In this document: positions 48,007 to 59,400 of the stretch, in pieces | How the letters are laid out: each line of letters starts with the position of its first letter | How positions within the stretch are numbered: the first letter of the stretch is position 1 | Source of the DNA: Zestomonas insulae | GTDB taxonomy: Bacteria > Pseudomonadota > Gammaproteobacteria > Pseudomonadales > Pseudomonadaceae | Direction: 5' to 3' | Length of the DNA stretch: 64,000 bases | Assembly: GCF_016901015.1 (NCBI RefSeq) | Contig: NZ_JAFEUP010000004.1 | Span: 186,001 to 250,000, forward strand | The notes under the pieces: model-generated | Database searches by the model: none | What the model saw: the letters and a program-made list of their open reading frames with translations, nothing else | Told to the model about the DNA's origin: nothing | Program-made: the position numbers and the translations under genes

Positions 48007-51000
48007 AGCGGCGTTTCCAGGGCGGCATCCGTTTTCACGCCGCGCCAGCGGTTGAAGCGATGGCGCAGGCGGTCGAGGTACAGGTAGACCACCGGGGTGG
48101 TGTAGAGGGTGAGAATCTGGCTGAGGATCAGGCCACCGACGATGGTGATACCCAGCGGCTGGCGCATCTCCGAACCTTCGGCGCCACCGATCAGCAGCGG
48201 CACGGCGCCGAGTATGGCGGCCAGGGTGGTCATCAGGATCGGCCGCAGGCGCAGCAGGCAGGCGCGGCGGATCGACTCGGCGGGCGGCAGGCCTTCCTCG
48301 CGCTCCAGCTGCAAGGCAAGGTCGATCATCAGAATGGCGTTCTTCTTCACCACGCCGATCAGCAGGAACAGGCCGAGCAGCGAGATCAGGCTGAACTGGC
48401 CACGCAGCAGGAGGATGGTCAGCAGCGCGCCGACCCCGGCCGACGGCAGCGTCGAGAGGATGGTCAGCGGGTGGATGTAGCTCTCGTAGAGGATGCCGAG
48501 CACCAGATAGACCACCACCAGCGCGGCGAGGATCATCCACGGCTGGTTCTTCTGGGTGCTCTGGAACGCATCGCCGGCGCCGCTCATGCGGCCGATCACG
48601 TCGGTCGGCAGGCCGATGGCGGCCACCGCGCGCTCAACCGCGCGGGTCGCCTGATCGAGGCTGACACCCTCGGCGAGGTCGAAGGAAATACTCTCCGCGG
48701 CGAACTGGCCCTCGTGGTTCACCCGGTCGTCTTCCAGGCTGTAGACGTACTTGGCGAAGGTCGACAGCGGCACGCGCTGCCCGTCTGCGGTGATCAGCTG
48801 CACCTGCTCGAGGGTACTGGGGTCCTGGGCGTACTTCGGATTGACCTCCATCACCACCTGGTACTGGTTGAGGGTGTCGTAGATCGTGGAAATCTGCCGC
48901 TGGCTGTAGGCGTTGTTCAGCACCGTGCTGACCATCTCCATGTCGACGCCGAGGCGCTTGGCTTGCGCGCGGTCGATCTGCAGGGTGACTTGCTGCGCGC
49001 CACGCCCCTCGCGGGCATCGATGGCGGTCAGCTCAGGCAGCGATTTCAGCGCGGTGGCGACCTTGGGCAGCCACTCACGCAGCTTGGCCAGCTCGTCGGT
49101 CTGCAGCAGGTACTGGTACTGCGAGGTGTCCTGCTCGCGCGAACCGCCGAACATCAGGTCCTGGTCGGCCATCAGCATCAAGCGGCCGCCGGGTACTTTC
49201 GGGGTGTTCTTGCGCAGCCGCTCGATGACCTTCTGCGCGTCGATGCCGCGCTCTTTCAGCGGCTTCAGGCGGACGATCATGAAGGCGTTGTTGATCCCGC
49301 CGTTGCCGCCGATGAAGCCGGCCACGCTTTCCACCGCCGGGTCCTTGAGCACCGCGCGGCGGAAGATTTCCATCTTCGGCTGCATGACACTGAACGACAG
49401 CCCGTCGTCGCCGCGGATGAAGCCGATCAACTGACCGGTGTCCTGGGTCGGCAGGAAGGTCTTCGGCACCACGATGTAGAGGAACACGTTGAGGCCGATG
49501 GTGGCGAACAGGCTGAGCAGGGTCAGCCGCGGATGGCGCAGCACCCAGCCGAGCGTGCGGTCGTAGAAGTCCACCAGGCGTTCGTGCACCCGCTGGCTCC
49601 AGCGCTGCAGGCCGGTTTCCTGCTCCGGCCGGTGCGGTTTGAGCCAGCGCGAGCAGAGCATCGGCGTCAGGGTCAGCGAGACCAGCAGCGACACCAGGAT
49701 CGCCGCCGCCAGGGTGATGGCGAACTCCTTGAACAGCTGGCCGACGATGCCGCCCATGAACAGGATCGAGACGAACACCGCGACCAGCGAGAGGTTCATC
49801 GACAGCAGGGTGAAGCCGACTTCCTTGGTACCGAGCAGCGCCGCCTTGAACGGCTTCTCGCCGTTGTCGATGTGCCGGGCGATGTTCTCCAGCACCACGA
49901 TGGCGTCGTCGACCACCAGGCCGGCGGCGAGGATCAGCGCCATCAGCGACAGCACGTTGAGCGAGAAGCCCGACAGGTACATCACCGCGAAGGTGCCGAT
50001 CAGCGAAACCGGCACTGCCAGCGCGGGAATCAGCGAGGCGCGCAGGCTGCCGAGGGACAGGAAGACCACACCGATCACCAGTACCACGGCGATCAGCAGG
50101 GTGCGTTCGGCCTCGTGCAAGGTGGCGGTGATTACTGGTGAACGGTCCATGGCCAGGTCGAGCTTGACGCTGGCCGGCAGCACCGCCTGCAAGGCCGGCA
50201 GCTGCGCCTTGATGCTATTGATGGTCTCGATGATGTTGGCGCCGGACTGGCGGTTGATCACCAGCAGCACCGCACTGTGGTCGTTGAAGAAACCGCTGTT
50301 GTAGCGATCCTCGACCGCGTCGCGGACCCGCGCCACATCGGACAGGCGCAGCGCGGCGCCGTCCTGGTAATGGATGATCAGCGGCTGGTAGTCCTTGGCC
50401 CGCTCCAGCTGGTCATTGGCCTGAACCTGCCAGTGCCGCTCGCCATCTTCCACCGCGCCCTTGGGCCGTCGCACGTTGGCGTTGGCGATGGTCTGGCGCA
50501 CCTGATCGAGGCTGATGCCGTACTGGTTGAGCAGCTGCGGTTCGAGCTCGACGCGCACCGCCGGCAGCGAACTGCCGCCGACCTGCACCTCGCCGACGCC
50601 GGTGACCTGCGACAGGCTCTGCGCCAGGATGGTCGACGCCAGGTCGTAGAGCTGGCCCTTCTCCAGCACGTCGGAAGTCAGCGACAGCACCATGATCGGC
50701 GCCTGCGACGGGTTGACCTTCTTGTAGGTCGGCATGCTGCGCATGCCACTGGGCAACAGGTTGCGCGAGGCGTTGATCGCCGCCTGCACGTCGCGCGCCG
50801 CCCCGTTGATGTCGCGGTTGGTCTCGAACTGCAGAATGATCCGCGTCGAACCCTGGCCAGTGCGGCTGCTCATCTGGGTGATGCCGGAGATGGTGCCGAG
50901 CGAGCGTTCCAGCGGCGTGGTCACGCTGGAAGCCATGATCTCCGGGCTGGCGCCGGCCAGGTTGGCCTGCACGGTGATCACCGGGAAATCCATCTGTGGC

Positions 51001-51110
51001 AGCGGCGATACCGGCAGCAGGCCGAAACTCAGTCCGCCGAGCAGCAGGATCGCCAGGCTCAGCAGCATGGTCGCCACCGGCCGGCGGATGAAGGGCGCTG
51101 AAAGATTCAT
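48003..51110 (-). CDS. muxC: RND efflux transporter subunit MuxC (MdtC-like)
   Basis: 1035-residue inner-membrane RND pump subunit. FIRRPVATMLLSLAILLLGG at the start, large periplasmic loops, TM4 with GLVVDDAIVVLENIARH (proton-relay Asp pair), and the repeated C-terminal half ending in IGVVKKNAILMIDLAL and ETPL. Two RND genes side by side mark the MuxBC/MdtBC heteromeric type, which exports drugs such as novobiocin and macrolides. A REP-type repeat occupies the 100-base gap between it and muxB. Confidence 0.94.
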   Translation of the reverse strand: MNLSAPFIRRPVATMLLSLAILLLGGLSFGLLPVSPLPQMDFPVITVQANLAGASPEIMASSVTTPLERSLGTISGITQMSSRTGQGSTRIILQFETNRDINGAARDVQAAINASRNLLPSGMRSMPTYKKVNPSQAPIMVLSLTSDVLEKGQLYDLASTILAQSLSQVTGVGEVQVGGSSLPAVRVELEPQLLNQYGISLDQVRQTIANANVRRPKGAVEDGERHWQVQANDQLERAKDYQPLIIHYQDGAALRLSDVARVRDAVEDRYNSGFFNDHSAVLLVINRQSGANIIETINSIKAQLPALQAVLPASVKLDLAMDRSPVITATLHEAERTLLIAVVLVIGVVFLSLGSLRASLIPALAVPVSLIGTFAVMYLSGFSLNVLSLMALILAAGLVVDDAIVVLENIARHIDNGEKPFKAALLGTKEVGFTLLSMNLSLVAVFVSILFMGGIVGQLFKEFAITLAAAILVSLLVSLTLTPMLCSRWLKPHRPEQETGLQRWSQRVHERLVDFYDRTLGWVLRHPRLTLLSLFATIGLNVFLYIVVPKTFLPTQDTGQLIGFIRGDDGLSFSVMQPKMEIFRRAVLKDPAVESVAGFIGGNGGINNAFMIVRLKPLKERGIDAQKVIERLRKNTPKVPGGRLMLMADQDLMFGGSREQDTSQYQYLLQTDELAKLREWLPKVATALKSLPELTAIDAREGRGAQQVTLQIDRAQAKRLGVDMEMVSTVLNNAYSQRQISTIYDTLNQYQVVMEVNPKYAQDPSTLEQVQLITADGQRVPLSTFAKYVYSLEDDRVNHEGQFAAESISFDLAEGVSLDQATRAVERAVAAIGLPTDVIGRMSGAGDAFQSTQKNQPWMILAALVVVYLVLGILYESYIHPLTILSTLPSAGVGALLTILLLRGQFSLISLLGLFLLIGVVKKNAILMIDLALQLEREEGLPPAESIRRACLLRLRPILMTTLAAILGAVPLLIGGAEGSEMRQPLGITIVGGLILSQILTLYTTPVVYLYLDRLRHRFNRWRGVKTDAALETPL

Positions 51111-51128
51111 GCAGACGCCCAGACCGTA

Positions 51129-51181
51129 GGAGCGAATTCATTCGCGATCGGAGTCTCAGCTATCGCGAATGAATTCGCTCC
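51129..51181. repeat. REP-type inverted repeat inside the mux operon
   Basis: GGAGCGAATTCATTCGCGAT (51129-51148) and its exact inverse at 51162-51181 with a 13-base loop. Each arm is itself near-palindromic (GCGAAT..ATTCGC). This is the typical Pseudomonas REP design. It fills most of the muxB-muxC gap, the only loose junction in an otherwise overlapping operon. Confidence 0.9.
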
Positions 51182-51210
51182 CACAGAGACCAGGCCGCGC
51201 GCGTCGCTGC

Positions 51211-54200
51211 TCATACCGGCACCTCTTCACCCTCTTCGTCCTGGCGCCCGAAGCGGCGCGCCAGGCGGTCGAAGTAGAGGTAGATCACTGGCGTGGTGAA
51301 CAGCGTCAGCACCTGACTGACCAGCAGCCCGCCGACCATCACCAGACCCAGCGGCTGGCGCAGCTCGGCGCCGGAGCCGCTGGCGAGCATCAGCGGGATG
51401 GCGCCGAACAGCGCCGCCAGGGTGGTCATCAGGATCGGCCGGAAGCGCAGCAGCGCCGCCTGATAGATCGCATCGCGCGGGTTCAAGCCCTGATTGCGTT
51501 CGGCCTCGAGGGCGAAGTCGATCATCATGATGGCGTTCTTCTTGACGATGCCGATCAGCAGGATGATGCCGATGATGGCGATCAGGCCCAGGTCGTTGCC
51601 GGTCAAGAGCAGCGCGAGCAAGGCGCCCACGCCGGCCGAGGGCAGCGTGGAGAGGATGGTCACCGGGTGGATGTAGCTCTCGTAGAGCACGCCGAGCACG
51701 ATGTACATGGTCACCACCGCGGCGAGGATCAGCAGCAAGGTGCTCGACAGCGACGCGCGGAACGCTTCGGCGGCGCCCTGGAAGCGGCTCTGCACGCCTT
51801 CCGGCATGCCGATGTCGCGCTGCGCCTGTTCGATGATCGCCACCGCCTCGCCGAGCGAAACGCCGTCGGCCAGGTTGAACGACAGGTTGACCGCCGGGAA
51901 CTGGCCGATGTGGTTGATCACCAGGTCGGCATTGCGCTCCTCGATGCGCGCCAGGCTGGACAGCGGTACCTGGGTGCCGGCGCTGGTGGCGACGTGCAGC
52001 TGGCCGAGCGCCTGCGGGCCGCTCTGCTCGCCGCTCTGCGACTGCAGGACCACGCGGTACTGGCTGGCCTGGGTGAAGATGGTCGAGATCTGCCGCTGGC
52101 CGAACGCGTCATACAGCGCGTCGGTGATGCTCGACACGCTGACGCCGAGACGTCCGGCGAGGTCGCGGTCGATGTTCAGGTAGACCTGCAGGCCCTTGTC
52201 CTGCAGGTCGCTGGCCACGTCACGCAGCTCCGGGTGCTGGTGCAGCTCATCGACCAGCTTGTGGGTCCATTCGCGCAGCAGCTCGGCATCCGGCGACTCC
52301 AGGCTGAACTGGAACTGCGTACGACTGACCCGGTCCTCGATGGTCAGGTCCTGCACCGGCTGGAGGAACAGGCGGATGTCGCTAAGCTTGTCGACCTGCG
52401 GCTGCAGGCGGGCGATCACCTCGCTGGCGGTCAGGTCGCGCTCGGCGTGCGGCTTGAGGTTGATCAGCAGGCGGCCGCTGTTCAGCGTGGTGTTGTCGCC
52501 GTCGATGCCGATGTACGAGGTCAGGCTGGCCACCGCCGGGTCCTTGAGGATGGTGTCGGCCAGTTCCTGCTGACGACGGCTCATGGCGGCGAACGACACC
52601 GATTGCGGCGCCTCGGAAATGCCCTGGATCAGCCCGGTGTCCTGCACCGGAAAAAAGCCCTTGGGCACCGCAAGGTACAGCACCACGGTAAGCCCCAGGG
52701 TGGCGATGGCAACCAGCAGGGTCAGCGGCTGATGGCGCAGCACCCACTCCAGCCAGCGCCCGTAGGTGGCGATCATGCGGTCGATGACCGCGCCGCTGGC
52801 ACGGTAGAAGCGGCCCTGTTCGTGCTCCTCGGGTTCGCGCTTGAGCAGCCGCGCGCACATCATCGGCGTCAGGGTCAGCGACACCACCAGCGAGATCAGG
52901 ATCGCCACCGCCAGGGTGATGGCGAACTCGCGGAACAGCCGGCCGACCACGTCGGCCATGAACAGCAGCGGGATCAATACGGCGATCAGCGAGAAGGTCA
53001 GCGAGATCAGCGTGAAGCCGATCTGCCGCGCGCCCTTGAGCGCCGCCTGCAGCGGCGAGTCGCCCTCCTCGATGTGCCGGGCGATGTTCTCCAGCATGAC
53101 GATCGCGTCATCGACCACGAAGCCGGTGGCGATGGTCAGCGCCATCAGGGTCAGGTTGTTGACCGAGAAGCCGGCCAGGTACATCACCGCAAAGGTGCCG
53201 ACCAGCGACAGCGGTACGGCGATCGACGGGATGATGGTGGCCGACAGCCGGCGCAGGAACAGGAAGGTCACCATCACCACCAGGGCGACGGCGAGCAGCA
53301 GTTCGTACTGCACGTCGCGCACCGAGGCGCGGATGGTCTGGGTACGGTCGGTGAGTACCTTGACGTCGATGCCCGATGGCATGGTCGAGGTAATCGCCGG
53401 CAGCAGCTTCTGGATGCGATCCACCACCTCGATGACGTTGGCTCCCGGCTGGCGCTGGATGTTGATCAGCACCGCCTGGTTCTGGTCAGCCCAGGCGGCC
53501 AGCCGCTCGTCCTCGGCGCCGTAGACGATGTCGGCGACGTCCTTGAGGCGCAGCGCCGCACCGTTCTTGTAGGCGAGGATCAGCTCGGCGTATTCCTCCG
53601 GCGAGCGCAGCTGGTCGTTAGCGTCGAGCATCGACACACGGGTCGGGCCGTCGAAATTGCCCTTCGGCTGGTTGACGTTGGAGGCGCCGACCAGGCTGCG
53701 CACATCGGAAAGGTTGAGACCGTTGGCGGCCAGTGCTTCCGGATTGACGCGAATGCGCACGGCCTGGCGTTGCCCGCCGGCCAGGCTGACCATGCCGACC
53801 CCGCTGATCTGCGCGAGCTTCTGCGCCATGCGCGTATCGACCAGGTCATGCAGCTTGGGCAGCGGCAGGGTCTGCGAACTGATCGCCACGGTCAGCACCG
53901 GGGTGTCCGCCGGGTTGACCTTGTTGTACACCGGCGGTGCCGGCAGGTCCTTGGGCAGCAGGTTGGTGGCCGCGTTGATCGCCGCCTGGACTTCCTGTTC
54001 GGCGACGTCGAGGCCCATTTCCAGGCTGAAACGCAGGGTGATCACCGAGGCGCCGCCGGAGCTGGTCGACGACATCTGCGCCAGGCCCGGCATCTGGCCG
54101 AACTGGCGTTCCAACGGCGCGGTCACCGCGCTGTTCATCACTTCAGGGCTGGCGCCCGGGTACAGGGTCATCACCCGGATGGTCGGGTAATCCACCTGCG

Positions 54201-54312
54201 GCAGCGCCGACACCGGCAGCAACCGATAGGCAATCAGGCCGGCGAGTAGGATCGCCAGCATGCTCAGCGTGGTGGCGACCGGGCGGAGGATGAACAGCCG
54301 GGAGAGGTTCAT
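51211..54312 (-). CDS. muxB: RND efflux transporter subunit MuxB (MdtB-like)
   Basis: 1033-residue RND protein: [42 protein letters not shown] with the proton-relay acids, [19 protein letters not shown] in the second half, and a C-terminal acidic tail ([15 protein letters not shown]). It assembles with MuxC in the inner membrane. The ATG at 54312 overlaps the muxA stop (ATGA). MuxB and MuxC are similar in design but clearly distinct in sequence. Confidence 0.94.
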   Translation of the reverse strand: MNLSRLFILRPVATTLSMLAILLAGLIAYRLLPVSALPQVDYPTIRVMTLYPGASPEVMNSAVTAPLERQFGQMPGLAQMSSTSSGGASVITLRFSLEMGLDVAEQEVQAAINAATNLLPKDLPAPPVYNKVNPADTPVLTVAISSQTLPLPKLHDLVDTRMAQKLAQISGVGMVSLAGGQRQAVRIRVNPEALAANGLNLSDVRSLVGASNVNQPKGNFDGPTRVSMLDANDQLRSPEEYAELILAYKNGAALRLKDVADIVYGAEDERLAAWADQNQAVLINIQRQPGANVIEVVDRIQKLLPAITSTMPSGIDVKVLTDRTQTIRASVRDVQYELLLAVALVVMVTFLFLRRLSATIIPSIAVPLSLVGTFAVMYLAGFSVNNLTLMALTIATGFVVDDAIVMLENIARHIEEGDSPLQAALKGARQIGFTLISLTFSLIAVLIPLLFMADVVGRLFREFAITLAVAILISLVVSLTLTPMMCARLLKREPEEHEQGRFYRASGAVIDRMIATYGRWLEWVLRHQPLTLLVAIATLGLTVVLYLAVPKGFFPVQDTGLIQGISEAPQSVSFAAMSRRQQELADTILKDPAVASLTSYIGIDGDNTTLNSGRLLINLKPHAERDLTASEVIARLQPQVDKLSDIRLFLQPVQDLTIEDRVSRTQFQFSLESPDAELLREWTHKLVDELHQHPELRDVASDLQDKGLQVYLNIDRDLAGRLGVSVSSITDALYDAFGQRQISTIFTQASQYRVVLQSQSGEQSGPQALGQLHVATSAGTQVPLSSLARIEERNADLVINHIGQFPAVNLSFNLADGVSLGEAVAIIEQAQRDIGMPEGVQSRFQGAAEAFRASLSSTLLLILAAVVTMYIVLGVLYESYIHPVTILSTLPSAGVGALLALLLTGNDLGLIAIIGIILLIGIVKKNAIMMIDFALEAERNQGLNPRDAIYQAALLRFRPILMTTLAALFGAIPLMLASGSGAELRQPLGLVMVGGLLVSQVLTLFTTPVIYLYFDRLARRFGRQDEEGEEVPV

Positions 54313-55667
54313 ACGCCAGTCTTGGTGCGGCTGGCGGGGGTCGACGCGGCGTTGCTCTGGTCACCGCCGCCTTTCAGCTGCTCGCTGGGCGAGGCCGGCA
54401 CGGCGTCGCTGTCGTGCACGACTTCCACTTCGCTGCCATCGCGCAGGCGGTCGGTGCCTTCCAGCACCACTCTTTCGCCGGCCTTGAGGCCGCTGGTGAT
54501 CACCGTCTCGTTGGCGTCGCTGGGGCCGAGCTTGAGCGCGCGGATGCGCACCTTCTTGTCGCCATCCAGCACATAGACGAAGGCGCCATCGGTGCCCTGC
54601 TGCACCGCCGCACTGGGCAGCAGCACCGCATCCTTCAGGGTCTGCGCGCGCAGGCGCACGTTGACGAACTGGTTGGGGAACAGGGTTTCCTTCTCGTTGG
54701 CGAAGCGTGCCTTGAGTTTCAGGGTGCCGGTGGTGGTGTCGATCTGGTTGTCGAGGCTCTGCAGCACGCCGCTAGCCAGCGGCTTGGTATCGCCGCGGTC
54801 CCAGGCCTCGACTTCCAGGGCTTGGCCGTCGCGGTAACGCTCGACCACCGCTGGCAGGTCGCGCTCGGGCAAGGTGAAGGCGACGCTGATCGGCTGGGTC
54901 TGGGTGATCACCACCAGCGGCGTGGCGTCGCTCGAGGTGATCAGGTTGCCAATGTCCACCTGGCGCAGGCCGAGACGCCCGGAAATCGGCGCCTTGACCT
55001 GGGTGAAGTCGAGATTCAGGCGCGCCTCGGCGACCGAGGCCTCGTTGCTCTTCAGCGTGCCGCGGTACTGGCTGACCAGCGCCGCCTGGGTGTCGAGGGT
55101 CTGCTTGGCGATGCTGTCCTCGGCGTACAGCCCTTGGTAGCGCTTGAGGTCCAGCTCGGCGTTGCGCAGTTGCGCCTGGTTCTGCGCCAGGGTGCCTTCG
55201 GCCTGCAGCAGCGCGACCTGATAGGGACGCGGATCGATCACCGCCAGCACGGCGCCGGCCTTGACGGTCTGGCCTTCCTCGAACGGCAGCTTGATCAGTT
55301 GGCCGTTGACCCGGCCGCGCACGTTCACGGTGTTGGTCGCGGTGACCGTGCCAAGCGCCTTGTAGTAGACCGAGAATTCACCTTGCCGCGCCGCGGCGAC
55401 GCGCACCGGGGTCGGCCCGCCCATGAAGCCGCCACCGAAACCGCCGCCGCCACCCGGGCCGGGCGCCAGGCCCGGCGCACCGCCGCCGCGACGCCTGCCC
55501 GGCTGCGGCTGGGCACCCTGCTCCGCTGTGGCGCCAGGGCCTTCGGCGCTCTTCGACGCAGGCCACTGCCACCAGGCCAGTAGAGCGACTGCGAGGGCGC
55601 CCGCACCGAGGAGCAACCAGAAACGGGGGGAACGGGAACCAGCGGAATTCAGGGAGCGATCGGCCAT
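54309..55667 (-). CDS. muxA: RND periplasmic adaptor MuxA
   Basis: 452-residue membrane-fusion protein: one N-terminal anchor helix ([20 protein letters not shown]), a Gly/Pro/Arg-rich linker with [13 protein letters not shown], a lipoyl/barrel-sandwich ([20 protein letters not shown], then [18 protein letters not shown]) with a hairpin between, and a C-terminal beta-barrel. First gene of muxA-muxB-muxC-opmB. The start is uncertain: ATG 55667 is used; an in-frame ATG at 55676 is equally possible because neither has a strong ribosome site. Confidence 0.92.
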   Translation of the reverse strand: MADRSLNSAGSRSPRFWLLLGAGALAVALLAWWQWPASKSAEGPGATAEQGAQPQPGRRRGGGAPGLAPGPGGGGGFGGGFMGGPTPVRVAAARQGEFSVYYKALGTVTATNTVNVRGRVNGQLIKLPFEEGQTVKAGAVLAVIDPRPYQVALLQAEGTLAQNQAQLRNAELDLKRYQGLYAEDSIAKQTLDTQAALVSQYRGTLKSNEASVAEARLNLDFTQVKAPISGRLGLRQVDIGNLITSSDATPLVVITQTQPISVAFTLPERDLPAVVERYRDGQALEVEAWDRGDTKPLASGVLQSLDNQIDTTTGTLKLKARFANEKETLFPNQFVNVRLRAQTLKDAVLLPSAAVQQGTDGAFVYVLDGDKKVRIRALKLGPSDANETVITSGLKAGERVVLEGTDRLRDGSEVEVVHDSDAVPASPSEQLKGGGDQSNAASTPASRTKTGV

Positions 55668-55784
55668 GATGCACATCGATGTCTTCGGGAGACTGCACGA
55701 TAAGCACCCGCACTCGACAAGCAAAGCCTCTTTACCGGCTTTTTACCTTCGCTTACACAGCTAAACCCATGACGCACAAATAAA

Positions 55785-55807
55785 AACGGCCTGCGAGGCA
55801 GGCCGTT
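55785..55807 (-). terminator. intrinsic terminator of tpx
   Basis: On the minus strand AACGGCCTGC, loop CTC, GCAGGCCGTT followed by TTTA. A 10-bp perfect stem 17 bases after the tpx stop codon. Confidence 0.85.
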
Positions 55808-55824
55808 CTCAATATTGCCGGGTA

Positions 55825-56328
55825 TTACTTGGCGAGCGCTGCGGCGACGGCTGCGTAGTTCGGCTCGTCGGCGATCTCGCCAACCAGCTCGCTGTGCAGC
55901 ACTTTGTCGTTCTCGTCGAGCACCACCACGGCACGCGCGGAAACACCGGTCAGCGGACCGCTGGCGATGGCCACGCCGTAGTTCTTGAGGAACTCGGCAC
56001 CGCGCATGGTCGACAGGGTCATCACGTTGTTCAGGCCTTCCGCACCGCAGAAGCGCGCCTGGGCGAACGGCAGGTCGGCGGAGATGCACAGCACCACGGT
56101 GTTGGCCAGTTTGCTGGTCTCGGCGTTGAAGGTCCGCACGGAGGTGGCGCAGGTCGGGGTGTCGATGCTCGGGAAGATGTTCAGCACCTTGCGCTTGCCG
56201 GCGAGGCTGGCCAGGGTCACGTCAGCCAGGTCCTTGCTGACCAGGCTGAACGCCGGCGCTTGCTGGCCGGCTTGCGGCAGTTGACCAGCGACTTCGACCG
56301 GGTTGCCTTTGAGGGTCACTTGAGCCAT
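55825..56328 (-). CDS. tpx: thiol peroxidase Tpx
   Basis: 167-residue atypical 2-Cys peroxiredoxin reducing peroxides with thioredoxin; periplasm or cytoplasm is not decided by sequence, and no signal peptide is seen. Peroxidatic Cys in [11 protein letters not shown] (near 60) and resolving Cys in [11 protein letters not shown] (near 94), both as in E. coli Tpx. Length standard. Monocistronic, with its own terminator. An imperfect operator-like palindrome CTGACT-TAAT-AGTCAG sits upstream at 56396-56411. Confidence 0.97.
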   Translation of the reverse strand: MAQVTLKGNPVEVAGQLPQAGQQAPAFSLVSKDLADVTLASLAGKRKVLNIFPSIDTPTCATSVRTFNAETSKLANTVVLCISADLPFAQARFCGAEGLNNVMTLSTMRGAEFLKNYGVAIASGPLTGVSARAVVVLDENDKVLHSELVGEIADEPNYAAVAAALAK

Positions 56329-56448
56329 GGGGAGGTTCCTTCTTGTGGGTGGATGAAGCAGGCGGAAAAGTTAACCACGCGGCGCCGCAAATGTCCTGAC
56401 TTAATAGTCAGTTGTATACAATTTTCTGCTTACACGGGACCACGCAGC

Positions 56449-59400
56449 TTAGAAATCACGTTTGTAGAACAGGTCGAGCGAACTGGCCAGACCGCTGGCC
56501 GCCTCGAGATACAGGCGACGGCTCAGCTCGTAGCGCAACGCGATCGTGTTCGCCGGCTCGAACACGCCGACGCCATAGCGCAGGCTCAAGCGCTCGGACA
56601 GCTTGCCGCTGGCGACCACGCTGGTGCTCTGCCCGGAGCCGCTGGTATCCAGCTCGAAATCACGAATGCCGAGGCGCTGGGCGATGTCGCCGGTCATCGA
56701 CGAGCTGCCGGCCAGGCCGAGGCCCAGCGCCGCCTCGGCGAGCACATTGTTGTCCTCGCCGGAACTGGCCAGCGGCCGGCCGAGGACCAGGTAGGACAGC
56801 GCCTGTTCCTCGCTCATCGCCGGCTCGGCGAACACCTGGGTGCGCGGCTGCGCGGCGCTGCCACTGACGCGCAGACCGGCGACCACCTCATCGACACGGC
56901 GGATCGCCTCGACATCCAGGTAAGGCTGATCGATCGGCCCGGTGAACAGCAGGCGCGCACGGCGAATGGTCAGGCGCTGGCCATAGGCACGGTAGCGGCC
57001 GTTGTTCAGCTGCAGTTCGCCACGGGTATCGAGGTTGTCGCCGATGTGCAGGCGCCCGGCCAGCTCGGCGTTGAGGCCGAAACCGGCGAAGGTCAGCTTG
57101 TCGCGGCCGACCTCGACGTCGACGTCCATGGCGATGCCCAGTGCCTGCCGCGCCCGCTGTTCGCGACCGACCACCCGGGCGTCCTCAGAAACGCGCACGG
57201 TCGACGGCGGCAACTCGCGAATCTCGATGGCGCCGCGCGGCACCAGCACTTGACCGGCCACGGCGAGCTGGTTGTCGGCCAGGCGCGCCACCAGGTTCGG
57301 CTCGACCTCCAGCTGCGCGTAAGGCTCGACGGTCACCGGCAGGCGTTCGCCACGTATCTGCAGGTCGCCCTCCAGAGTCGGCGCCCAACTCAACTGACCG
57401 TTCAGACTGCCCTGCCCTTGCGGTCCGCTGCGCCATTCACCGCGCAACTGCAGACGCTCGCCGGCGATCTGCGCCTGCAGCTGCAGTTGCTCGACCTGCA
57501 GCGGCAACTGCGGCCCACTGACCTCGCCACCGGTCAGGCGCAAGTTGCCGTCGACCCGCGGCGCCAACAGGCCTCCGCTCAGTTGGCCGCTGCCGTCGAG
57601 GCGCCCGGCCAGGTGTTCGACCATTGGCAGGAACGGCCGCGCCACCGAAACATCCACGCCGCTGAGCCGGAAATCACCGCTCAACGGCTTGCTCGCCGGA
57701 CGCGGGTCGAGGCGCGCCTGCAAGGCGAACTCGCCGAGCGGGCCGCCCTGGAACTGCAGCTGGCTGTCGACCCGCTGCGGGCGCAGCGTGCTGTCCAGCG
57801 CCAGACGGCTGTAGGGGAAACTCAGCCAATGGCCGTCTTCGCGAATGCGCAGGGTGCCACCATCGGCGTTCAGGCGAATGACACCGTTCGGTCCGCTGCT
57901 CGGCAGGTCGAGCTGAATGTCGCCCGACAGCGCGCCGTCCCAGGCGAAGTCCTCAGGCAGCCAAGGCTGCAGGCTGGCCAGCGGAAAGCCGCGCAACCGA
58001 AAACGCAGGCGCGGTTCCGGCAACAGCCGGGCATCTTCGCCGCACAGGCTGGCGGCACCAGACAGCCAGCACTGCGCACCCAGCTCTACGCGCCCATCGG
58101 CCAGGCGCTGCAGCCGTGCCGGCTGCTGCAGCTGCCAATCCTGGCCGCCCGCCTTGACCTCGCCGCGCGCCAGGCGGCCGCGCCAGTTCCAACCGGCAGC
58201 GCCCTGCTCCAGTGTGCCGTCGAAACCGAGCTGACTGGCCAGCTGCGGCCCCTGCAGCTGCAGATCCAGGCGCTGGCGGCGGCGATCCCCGGCGGCCGTG
58301 GCGGTGAAGTTGCCGAGCTCGCTGTCGCCGAGACGAATCCCCGTGCCGCTTAGCGACAGGCGACCCTGCTGCGCGGCATCCAGTGTTCCGTCAACCTGCA
58401 GCTGCTGCACGCGGCGCTCCGTCAGCGCGAGGTCCTGGCCCTGCAGGCGCAGCTGGCCCTGTGGCGCCTGCAGGCTGCCCGCAAGGTTGAGGCGACCGTC
58501 CAGGCGGCCCTGCAGCCCTGGCCACAACTGGCCCAGGCGCGGCATGGCCAGTTGCAGTTCACCACGCAGGCGCTGATCGAGCGCGCCGCTGCCGTGCACG
58601 CGGTTGTCACCGAGGCGTAGGTCGAGATTGGCCAGGTTCCAGCGCTGCGTTTCGCCACTGCCCTGCAGCTGGAAGCGCGCCGGCTGGCCGCGCAGGCGTC
58701 CGTTCAAATCCAGGTCCGCCTGGCCGCGCCATTGCCCGGCGCTCCACTCGCCTTCGCTGCGCAAGCTGCCGGCCAGTGCGCCGGGCAGCTGTTCCAGCCA
58801 GTACGCCGGGTCGAGCTGGTTCAGGCTGAGATTGGCGTCCCACGCCAGCCCCTCGGCGAAGCGCAGGCCAAGACTGCCTTCCGCACGCCCTTGCCCGGCC
58901 TGCAGCTGCAGCGATGGCAGGTGCACCTGGCGCAGGTCACCGCTGACCGGGCTGGCCAGGCTGAAGGCGCCGGCCGGACCGTCGAGCTGGGCGGCAAAAT
59001 TGCCCAGGTAGTTGCCGTCGCGGTAATGCGCTTCCGCCTGCAGTTCGCGCAGCGTGACCGGCGGCGGTTGATCCAGCGGGTACAAGCGCTGCCAGGGGAA
59101 ATCCCGCCAGTGCAGCCGGGCGTCGACCGCCAGACCGTCCTGCCAGTCGATACGCCCATCGAGCAGCGCGTCCTGTTGATTGCCGGCATCCAGGCGCAGC
59201 GCGGCGATGTCGGCACCCTGTGCATCGACTCGGCCCTGTAGCTGCAGCGCCACCGCGCCGCCCTCGCCCGGCAGGCTGGCGTTGCCCTGCAGCTGATAAC
59301 CGCTGGCCAGATCGCCCGTGGCGTTGAGCTGGATGTTCTGCAGACGCAGGGTCTCCGGCAGCGCGCTGCTGGCCTTGAAGGCCTCGGCGCTGAGCTGTGC

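Noticed and set aside
51169..54249. A 1026-codon open frame on the plus strand opposite muxB
   Set aside because: Antisense shadow of a clear RND transporter gene, with His/Gln/Arg-rich composition and no ribosome site. The same applies to long frames opposite muxC, tamB, katE and treS.
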